This document shows, in pieces, positions 55,967 through 64,000 of a DNA stretch of 64,000 bases. The notes under the pieces were generated by a model. The model searched no databases. It was not told where the DNA came from and worked only from the letters and a program-made list of their open reading frames with translations. Source of the stretch: Isoetes taiwanensis (Eukaryota; Streptophyta; Lycopodiopsida; Isoetales; Isoetaceae). The stretch is from the NCBI GenBank assembly GCA_021234155.1, contig JAJEKV010000042.1:1487257-1551256 (forward strand), in the 5' to 3' direction. The first letter of the stretch is position 1; every line of letters begins with the position of its first letter. The position numbers and the translations under genes are program-made.

Positions 55967-58900
55967 TTGGGGATTGGGACATCTGTCTGCGGCGGCGGCG
56001 GTGAAGAAGCCAGCGACTACATTCAGGGTGAGTGTCATATCTTTGCCGCAATAGATACGGAGCAAGCAGAAAGTCAGTATAAGGTAATTTCCACAGTAGG
56101 GAAGGTCAAGGCCAAGTCTTTCATAGTCCTGATAGACTCAAGGAGTAGCCATAATTTTGCCTCCCCAGGGATGGTAGAAATGTTGAAGTTGAAACCGCTG
56201 AAGTCGAAACCGCTGAAGTCGAAGCCGAGGCCCATTGTTTTAGCAAGTGGAGCAGTAAGGCAGACAGCAGGTAAGAGGATCAACTTCGACATCGATTTAC
56301 CAGGGATTAACATCCAGATGGGGGCAGAAGTAATGGGCATTGGCAAGTATGACTTGATCATAGGAATGGAGTACCTTGGACCAGCAGGGGCCATCATTGA
56401 TTGTAACAAGCGGAAGGTGACCTTCCCAACGCCCGACGGCAAGATCATTGAGATCACAGGTAAAGAAGTTGTTCCCATCATGCAGTGTATGTCTTCTAAA
56501 CGGCTGTTCAAGTGCATCAAGAGCAAGCAGGTAGCATACATCTTCAAGCTTGAGATCGAAGAGCCGGAATCCGAAGAAAGCAAGGAAGACAAGGTGCTCA
56601 GCAAGTTGCCGAAGCAAATAGCTAACTTGATCACGGAATTTCATGATCTCTTACCGGATGAGATCGAGCACCTTCCTCCCTACGGGAGTCGGTGTGTGAA
56701 TAGCACTTTCGAAGCAGGAGCGAAGCCGACAAGTAAGGCTCCATACGAGAATGGCAGCCCGAGGGTTGTTGTGAGACTAAAAAGCAATTGCGAGGAGTTG
56801 CTCGACCTAGGCTTCATTAGACCTAGCGTCTCGCCATTTGGGCGCCCATTCTTTTTGTCAAGAAGAAGGATGGCGGTTTGAGGATGTGCGTAGACTATAG
56901 GCGGTTGAACAAGCACACCATCAAAACAAGTATCGCTTCCCGGATCGGATGACTTGATGGATCAGCTTCAAGGAGCAAAAGTCTTCTCAAAATGTCGACT
57001 TAAAGGTCAGGCTATCATCAGATCGGATAAAGGAAGAAGATATTCATAAAACCACTTTCGGAGCAGCGGTATGGGCATTATGAGTTCCGCGGTAATGCCT
57101 TTAAACTATCGAGCATGACTTAGCGTTCATGAGGCTCATGAGCGACATCTTCGAGGAGTTCTTAGACACCTTTGTGATTGTGTTCTTTGATGACATTTTG
57201 GTGTATAGCAGATCCCTTGGAAACGCATTACAACACTTAAGGAGAGTCTTTGGAAAAGTTGAAGAGGCACGGTTATGCGCCAAGTTGTCGAAGTGCCGCC
57301 GCCTTAGCGGAGAAAGGTGGAATATCTTGGGCATGTGATCTCGTGAAGGAATTTCGGCGGATCTGCAAAGATTGAAGCCGTCATTGATGGCCCGGCACAC
57401 GAAGAATGTGCATGAGGTCGAAGTTTTTTCGGCCTAGCGGTACTGAGGAAGTTCGTGAAGAACTTTGCTAAGATAGCGGCCCGCTAGCTATGGGCGTGGC
57501 GAGTAGGAAAAAGTGAAAAGGCTGGGTAGATTATTGGCACAAAAGCCCAAAAGGGGTTTGAATTGTTGAAGAAAGCTTTAACGGCCGCCCCGTCTTAACC
57601 TGCCGGATCGAGAAAGATAAGCTTGTAGCCACGGATCACGAGTAAGATAGCTACAGTGCGGTGCTCATGCAAGAAGGCGTGTGGTAGCGTCGACTCGGGA
57701 AGATGAGCAGCCTTGGCAGCTACCCGCATGATCAGGGGGCTGCTTGGCGGTTGTCGGGGCATTAAGAATTTGGAGGCATTACCTTTTGGGACGGAAGTTC
57801 CAATTGGATCTGAATCATCGAGCCTCGGTATGTATTTCGCAACCCACACCTCAACACGAGGAGGAGAAGGTGGATGGAGTTCCTTGAAGAGTATGACTTT
57901 GATATAGTCTACAAGCCAGGGAAGCTCAATGTGGTAGTGGATGCGCTTTCAAGGCATCCCCTGACAACTAGAGTGCACTGCAATGCAATATCGGCGGCTC
58001 TCGGCGACTTTGGTAAGAAGATTGAAGAGTCCTTGCCAACGGATGTGGATTTCAAGGAAGTATGGCAAGCCTCTCGAGGGAGGCTAGAACAGATAAAGAG
58101 CGGGAGACCTTCAAGCATTATAAGAAGGAAGGCAACTTGTTATACCATAAGAACAAGTTGTGTGTGCCAGAATCATCAGGTGTAAGGAAATTGATCCTCC
58201 ATGACACGCTATGATCCAATAGCTGGCCACCGCGGGATTCATGAAAACATATTTCAAAGTCTTGCTTGGCGGCTATTATTGGTAGGGAATGAAGAAGCGG
58301 TAGCTTCGCTACATCAAGGAATGTCGACTATGTCTAATGAAAGCGGGCGAACAACCCGAATTCGGGGGGCATTAGAGCCATTAGCGGTGCCAAATGCTAA
58401 GTGGGAAGTAATCAGCATGGATTTTATAACAGGGCTTCCAAGGACAGTAAGAGGGAAGGATGCCTTGATGGTAGTGGTCGACAAGTTGTCGAAGATGGCA
58501 CATTTTGTGCCTTGCGGGACCGAGATCTGACTATGGATCTGTGAAGCTCTTCACCAAAAAGAGATCTTGAGGAGGCTTCATGGCATGCCAGGGAGATTAT
58601 CTCCGCCGGGGACCGAAGTTTATGAGTGCCTTTTGGCAAGACCTCTTTGCGACCATTCAGGGCGAAGCTATCCATGAGCCGCGGCGTATCATCCTCAGAC
58701 GGATGGCCAAAGCGGGGCGGACCAACGAGGATTTTGGAGGACATGCTCTGAAACTATATGCGGAATAAGCAAGGTATGTGGGAAGAATTTATTCACTTGG
58801 TGGAGTTTGCATACAATAGCACCAGCGAGGGAATCATCCCAAAATATGCGTTTATGATCAATTCACGACTATCAATGCCTAACTCCGGACACTTGGCATA

Positions 58901-59504
58901 ATCCGTGTCAAAAGTAGAAGTTTAGCGGCCGGATGTTGGCGATATCACGGCGGTGGTGGAAAAGTTCGAGGATATCTTCTAGCGGCAAAGGCGAGTCGAG
59001 AAAAGCATCGTAAACAAGCATCGAGCGGTCGAGGAGAGTTGAAGTTGGCGACAGCGTGTGGCTCAAGATCAAAGTGAAGCGGTGAAGCTCGCGCCGGAAA
59101 TTGTAAAGCTTTGGGCTGGACCTTTCAAAATAGTCGGAGAGTAGGTAACCAATCCTACAAGCTAGAATTGCCGGCACACCTAAAGATTTATAAGGTCTTC
59201 CCGTGAGTTTGTTGAAGAAGCACACTCCAAATCCGGGCGAAGTCTTGGACACTCAACGTTGTTGGAAATGGCCGGAGAGCGGTTTGGAAATAGTTCGAAT
59301 TAATTCTTGACAAAGCTTTCAAGAAAACAAAGGAGATCGAGTTTCTCGATATTTGGTCAAGTGGAAACACTTGCCCGGTGGAAAACAGTGGCGTGGGTAC
59401 TTAAGAAAGATCTAGTAAAAAGTACCCACAATTCATGGAGCAATGGGGCCGGCAAGGTCATCTACGAAGAAATCGGCTCGGGCATGTCGATTTGTGTAGA
59501 TTAA
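55967..59504 (+). pseudogene. pol: Element 3 pol: protease, RT, RNase H, integrase, chromodomain
   Basis: 55967-56881 is open: aspartic protease with FIVLIDSRSSHNFASPG, where the usual DSGSS or DTGSS has Arg in place of Gly (real or error), a flap region, GMEYLGPAGAIIDC, then the start of RT ([29 protein letters not shown]). RT continues across frames to about 57420 ([12 protein letters not shown] at 57172). RNase H is about 57600-57950, the integrase zinc finger about 58195-58340, the core about 58400-58770 ([20 protein letters not shown]), GPY/F about 59090-59210, and the chromodomain about 59345-59430 (RYLVKWKHLP across frames). Pol is related to but distinct from that of elements 1 and 2. 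Confidence 0.83.
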
Positions 59505-60270
59505 TTCTATGTGTAGTTAAGATTAATCTCGCATGCAACCTATGCTAGGTATGGGTCGCATGCGTTGTTACCAATGATGAGACCACTGCGGTGATCTCTA
59601 GGGCGTGGTGTAATGTCGATGTAGGCATGACCGCGTTTCCGCTTGGATGCACCTCTAGCCCCATATATGCTTTGATAGGAGGAATGGGGCCTTCCGCCCA
59701 CATACGGGAAGGACCTATCCTCCTATTTGGGCAACTAGGGTGTAGGCATGAGAGGCATATAGGCATATAGGCGCTGTCTCCTCGACCATTATGGAAGATT
59801 CATCCTCTTCCCTCCCAGGAGATTAGCCATGCATCCATGTAGATAGGTGGGGTGGTCACCATATAACCAAAATTTTATTAATAATTAAATGGTACTAGCG
59901 TGGTGTCGAGCACTTGAGGCCAATAGGCTCACGGAGGGCAAGGAGGTCGAGCTACGAAGACTTGCAACACAAATTTTGTTGGAATGTGTTGCAAGGAATG
60001 AAGAGTACCTCGAACATTAACTTATAGTTTTAATAAACTAAATTGTCATGTTAAGTGAATTATTGAATTATTGAATTTTGTTTAAGGATATTACGAATTG
60101 ATAAGTTATTTCATAAGATAATGGCGTAATGATGTTCTAAATATATTACCTTAAGGTAATCTTAATAAATGTGTAAGTATTATAATAGTGTATCGTATGC
60201 ATCAGGTTGATTGCAGGTTAGGAAGACCCCAAGGTGGGGAGGCCCACGATGCTGCGGACAACATCATTTC
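59505..60270 (+). other. 3' untranslated region of element 3
   Basis: Non-coding and AT-rich in its second half. No similarity seen to the repeated units in the element 1 and 2 3' UTRs. Confidence 0.6.
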
Positions 60271-60283
60271 AAGGTGGGGAGAA
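60271..60283 (+). promoter_or_regulatory. Polypurine tract of element 3
   Basis: AAGGTGGGGAGAA before TGTGAC of the 3' LTR. A similar AAGGTGGGGAG lies about 40 bp upstream (60230). Confidence 0.85.
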
Positions 60284-61916
60284 TGTGACGTTCCGGCCTA
60301 CGATTATCACGGTCCCGGGGCGTATCTTATCTTTGTCGAAATCAGCGTACCCGCCACCCGTGGCGTGTCTGCCCGGCGTGTAGCGGTGGGTAGCCCCTAG
60401 GGGGCAACTTGTAGGGAGTGTGCATTTATTAATGTGCACATTTAACCATGTGCACATTTATCTAGGTGCACATTTTCCCATGTGGACACTTTATGCCAAG
60501 TGGGCCATACCCAAGTGTGCAATTAATGTGCACATTTACCAATATGCACATTAATGTGGGCACACCTTTCCATGTGGGCACATTTTGCCACCTAGCCAAA
60601 AGGGGATAATTGGAAACCCTAGCCAACCCCATGTCTATTTAGGAGGGGAAACCCTAACTTGCCCATTTTTCGTTTCTAGGGTTTTAGAGCTCTGTTTTGG
60701 CTACCCCAGGAGCCAAAACCGCCTCCCAGACTACAATGCGAAAGCTGCATCATTAGTTTTCCTTGATTCGAGCATTTCAGCAGGATGGTCGAACTCAAGT
60801 CAGGAGGAGGAACTCAAGGATCAGGTATTTAGGCAATTTAATAGCTTAAACCATCTTTTAGTCATTGAATCAGTAGGGTTAGCCTATTAAATTGCCCATA
60901 GCAGCCCTCTAGATCTCTAGATAGCAGATTCTAACTAAAGAACCTAACTCTATGATATAGATTAGATCTTGTTCTTTAGTTCTTCTGTGATGTATATGGA
61001 TGATGTATCTCTTTGAACTCCTTGTATTGGGAAGGGGGGTAGAGACCTAAAGCTTGGTAGTAGATGCTCCTAAATTAGCCTCTCTAGCACCATATAGATT
61101 CGGCCTGTGTACAAGAACCACACGTGGTTGTGGGTGAAGGGGCCAGACTGGCTAAGAAGGAGGTTCGTGTTCTGACTCTCGAACGATCCCTCTGGTGTGC
61201 AAGGTCTACCGGGGATCATTGTGACTAGGTCCAATGGCTTGCCACTGAGTGCGGGCAAGACATGGGCTCGACACCCATGAAGTGGTGTTTATGACTTTCC
61301 AGTGGGTTCAGTCGAATAAGGGCAGTGGCCCTCTAGTCACCTTGAGTCATCATGTAGATCTCTGGAGGGACTGATCCCTACCTGCCCCATCGGACCTGGG
61401 GAGATGTAACCAAGGAATAGCCCCTTTGGCTATGCATCCGGCGGCTACAGTCAGGTCCCAACACTTTTCAACCTACTCTGCAAAGTGTGCACAGGAGGGG
61501 CGGATGGAGTGGACTACCCATTGCCATGTTCTTATGCAAGCCAAATCCATTGCCATGAATTCTGTCTGCAATGAACTCTGGAGACCCAAGCTTGTCTGTC
61601 CATCCCTGTGTCTGAGCCTTGGGTAGGATTTCCCATATGCATTGTGCTGATTATTGTCTGTTGCAGATGTGATGTACCACCCTAGAGGTGGATATATGTG
61701 TTGCTCTTATATACTGACATGTATGTTTTACGCTTCATGACTAGGTAGGCCACGGGGAGGCAGGGGTAAAATGACCCCTTCACTCTTCCCCTTTGGAACC
61801 CGCCCGCGGTTTTGCGGTGTCATGTGGAGGGCCCCGTATCGGCATGGAGCTGGTATGGGGGAAGAACTCCTGTTTGTATACGGTGTGTGCACCGTATGCG
61901 AGTAGGAGACGTCACA
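60284..61916 (+). repeat. 3' LTR of element 3 (1633 bp)
   Basis: Matches 35769-37437. It lacks about 41 bp present at 36080-36120 of the 5' copy; GCC borders the deletion on both sides. The first 110 bp and last 190 bp read with apparent errors while the middle is clean. Confidence 0.93.
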
Positions 61917-61921
61917 CAAGG
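61917..61921 (+). repeat. Target site duplication of element 3 (right)
   Basis: CAAGG, matching 35764-35768. Confidence 0.93.
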
Positions 61922-62640
61922 CCCCCGTCCTGTTTTGCGGAAGCCTCCACGGCCGCCTCAACAACAGCGACCTCAGCAGGCCGCCTCTACATCCAATCCT
62001 ATGGACCAACAAGCTCAAGAAGAGATTTATCAAGCTCTCAACCCTCCTGTCCAGCAGTCCAATTGGGTTGGTCTCGTCTCCCGTCACACAAGGGCTTCAC
62101 GCCCGTTGACCATCATTCCTCATGAGACACAACCTGCTTTTGCAGTTGACACCATTCCACATGACGACGACAAAAAAGTTCACTTCGCGCCTAATCTTGA
62201 CAAACTCATGCCTCACGTCATGCCTAAGGTGAGACAAAGCATTGCGAAACTTATGCGGTGCCGAGGGTCACCTGGCGGCCAATGTTCACCCCACTACCGG
62301 GCTCGGCCGGCGTCAAGCGGCGCCGTCATCCTCCACCAGTGCACGCTCTCAGCCATATCCCAATATTGCTGCTGAGGTCGAGCTTCTCAAAGAAGTCTCT
62401 GCTTCTTTACCTCAGACACCTGCTCCATTGGATCCTGCGGACCCCTTTTCTCATGTCCCCTTGGAACTTCAGGAAGAACTTGCCAAGATCAAGATTCCTT
62501 TGAGCCTGGCCACCATTTTGAAACTCTGTCCGGCTCTCAAAGATCAGTTACCTCTTCCCCGCGGTTACGGTTGGTATTTGTTGCAACTTCAACACCCGCG
62601 GTGCCGCCCACGGTGGGCAATCAACAAGTAAATCATGTCA
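61922..62640 (+). CDS. Element 4 gag-pol, segment between zinc knuckle and protease
   Basis: The frame interrupted at 35768 continues here: a Pro/Gln-rich stretch (KPPRPPQQQRPQQAAS), then EEIYQALNPPVQQSNWVGLV and KKVHFAPNLDKLMPHVMPKV. One frame change occurs near 62240-62260 (a block EVELLKEVSASLPQTPAPLD continues in the next frame). Typical low-conservation spacer before the protease. Confidence 0.65.
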
Positions 62641-63116
62641 AATTGATGGTGGTAGTCTTTGTCAATCTTATTACTGATAAGCTCCGAAAACAATTGGGCA
62701 TCAAACAATTATACCATGCCCCTTATGACATCAAGTTGGCAAATGGCCATATCACGCATCCTCAAGGCGTCACTCCTCTTCTCCATATCAGCATTGGTGA
62801 TCTCAAATTCCCTTTGGAATTTGGTGTTTGGAAAGCTGGCGAAGATCCTGGTGATTATGAAATGTTGGTTGGACGACCTTTTCTCCGCCAGGCTAAGAGT
62901 ATTCATTACTGGGTCACGGACCAACTTGTTATCACCGATGGCCATCTCAATGCCACAATGGATCTGGAAACTGGCCAATTGATCTCTGTCGAGAATGCTG
63001 AGTCTTCCATCTCCGACACTGACTCTGAAGAAGCACAAAATATTTATCAGGTTCAGGCTCCTCCAGCGGGTCTACCTCTCTCGTCTTACCCTATGCTGAT
63101 CCTTGGGGTGACATGA
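62641..63116 (+). pseudogene. pol: Element 4 protease
   Basis: An IDGGS motif is encoded at about 62644-62658 and is followed, one frame off, by VNLITDKLRKQLGI, so the active-site region is split by a one-base change. Downstream KLANGHITHPQGVTPLLHIS and YEMLVGRPFLRQAKSIHYWV fit the flap and the C-terminal half of retroviral-type aspartic proteases. The motif has Gly in place of Ser or Thr after Asp. Confidence 0.7.
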
Positions 63117-64000
63117 CGCTCGATCAGGACCAGGCTGTGGCGACTCTTTTGGACCCTTACCTGGCTTCCTGCAATCGCATTCAACGTCTTGATCATTTTT
63201 CTGACCCACTTTCTTCTCCAGAGACAGTTGATGTTCATGCCGTCATGAAGCAACCCTTGCTTGATGGCGGCTTCGTGACCTCTCTTCTTCACCACGCCAA
63301 AATCTTTGCTCCTCCGTCATGCTTCAGCCCCCTGCTCATCACGTTCAGGACACGGAGGTTGTTCCTCATATTCAAACTCCAGAAGTGGAAATTGTGGACA
63401 TTGGTAACAATCAACCAGTCCGCTTAGCTGCTCACCTTCCGTCTACCTATAAAACCTTTGTGTGTTTTGTTCAAGAAATTCAAACACATTTTTGCTTGGA
63501 GCTACAAAGACCTTGAGGGTATCAAAAAGAATTGGGGAACTCACCATTTCCTACCAAACTGATGCCGCCCAATCTAGCAGCGGCGATGCAGGCTCAACCC
63601 AAATTACCGTGACCACGTCAAGGCTGAAATTGACAAACTCTTGGCTGCTAGCCTAATTTATGAGGTCAAACATTCTGAATGGGTGAGCCCCATCGTCATT
63701 GCTCTCAAAAACAATGGTAAGATCCGCGTTTGCGTGGACTACCGGAAACTCAATCAAGCCACGGAGCGTGATCACTTTCCGCTTCCCTTCATCGACCAGG
63801 TTCTTGAAGAGGTGGCTGGTCATGAGATGTACTCTTTCATGGATGGTTTTTCTGGGTACAATCAAATATCTATCAAGCAAAAAGATCAACTCAAAACTAC
63901 CTTCACCACCCCGTGGGGCACTTTTGCCTACAAGGTGGTCCCTTTTGGTTTGTCAAACTCTCCTTCAACTTTTCAGCGTATCATGCTTTCAGTCTTTCAA
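63117..64000 (+). pseudogene. pol: Element 4 reverse transcriptase, N-terminal part, runs off the window
   Basis: From about 63600 the RT reads, with one frame change near 63640, LIYEVKHSEWVSPIVIALKN, KIRVCVDYRKLNQATERDHF, PLPFIDQVLE, YSFMDGFSGYNQISIKQKDQ and VVPFGLSNSPSTFQRIM at the edge. RKLNxATxxDHFPLPFIDQ and GYSGYNQI-type blocks are typical of the Athila/Tat branch of Ty3/gypsy, separate from chromoviruses. The catalytic DD lies beyond the window. 63117-63600 is a less conserved linker with frame breaks. Confidence 0.85.

Larger units (their letters stand above)
35769..61916 (+). mobile_element. Element 3: complete chromovirus with accessory ORFs, split by element 2
   Basis: 5' LTR 35769-37437, Met-tRNA primer site 37439-37450, leader with two palindromes, ORF1 (histone-H3-like), spacer with two palindromes, ORF2, gag, pol with chromodomain, 3' UTR, polypurine tract and 3' LTR 60284-61916, all bounded by CAAGG duplications. 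Without the nested element 2 it is about 13.1 kb, the same as element 2 alone. Its LTRs differ by roughly fifteen to twenty single bases in the 1.2 kb that read cleanly (counted by eye), so insertion is fairly recent. Confidence 0.93.

Noticed and set aside
61812-61916. Start of the 187-codon frame inside the element 3 3' LTR
   Set aside because: The first 35 codons are LTR sequence; the genuine coding part is element 4 DNA beginning at 61922.

Overview
The window looks like nuclear DNA of a land plant with a large, transposon-rich genome. Evidence: Ty3/gypsy chromoviruses primed by initiator-Met tRNA, an Athila/Tat-type Ty3/gypsy element primed by a tRNA-Asp-like site, an L1-type LINE, hAT-like and mariner-like non-autonomous elements, and a host gene on the minus strand with short exons and GT-AG introns. 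The species cannot be named from the sequence.

Layout. 1-5308 is the 3' part of a decayed chromovirus (element 1: RT, RNase H, integrase, chromodomain, 3' LTR). 5309-29450 is host sequence: mostly non-coding, with tandem repeats (10.4, 18.9, 19.5, 25.1 kb), a small ORF at 11.5 kb with histone-H3-like ends, a hAT-like element with an exact 8-bp target duplication (12.7 kb), a TA-flanked MITE (20.0 kb), a fold-back-like inverted array (21.4-22.0 kb), and a minus-strand gene (29.2 to about 18.1 kb) encoding a basic N-terminus, coiled coil, RING-like cysteine cluster and Ulp1/C48 protease-like exons. 29455-64000 is a nest of retroelements. A 5'-truncated LINE is broken at about 32.28 kb by an Athila/Tat-type element (element 4). 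Element 4's gag is broken by a leader fragment of another chromovirus (33.81-35.0 kb) and by a complete chromovirus (element 3, 35769-61916, 5-bp duplication CAAGG). Element 3 in turn carries a second complete chromovirus (element 2, 38214 to about 51239).

Main discovery. Elements 2 and 3 (each about 13 kb on its own) have two accessory ORFs between the primer binding site and gag. ORF1 begins like the histone H3 tail (MARTKQTARK in element 3, [10 protein letters not shown] in element 2), continues through a long basic linker, and ends in an H3 histone fold (in element 2, [20 protein letters not shown] near the end). ORF2 is a second conserved protein of unknown function with short stretches that recall H2B and H2A. 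At least three of these ORFs have an upstream TATA-like box 97-122 bp before the ATG. Pairs or triplets of roughly 67-76 bp palindromes occur in the leaders and the ORF1-ORF2 spacers. Palindrome arm sequences differ between families while base pairing is kept. The same elements encode a C-terminal integrase chromodomain, a fold that in other chromoviruses reads H3 tails, so a retroelement system built around its own H3-like protein is plausible.

Caution. Between about 42 and 60.5 kb (and 61.73-61.92 kb) reading frames are broken by very frequent one- and two-base indels. LTR copies differ there mainly at CAG/CTG sites. This looks like unpolished long-read consensus at methylated CHG sites more than real decay, so broken genes in that interval may be intact in the organism.
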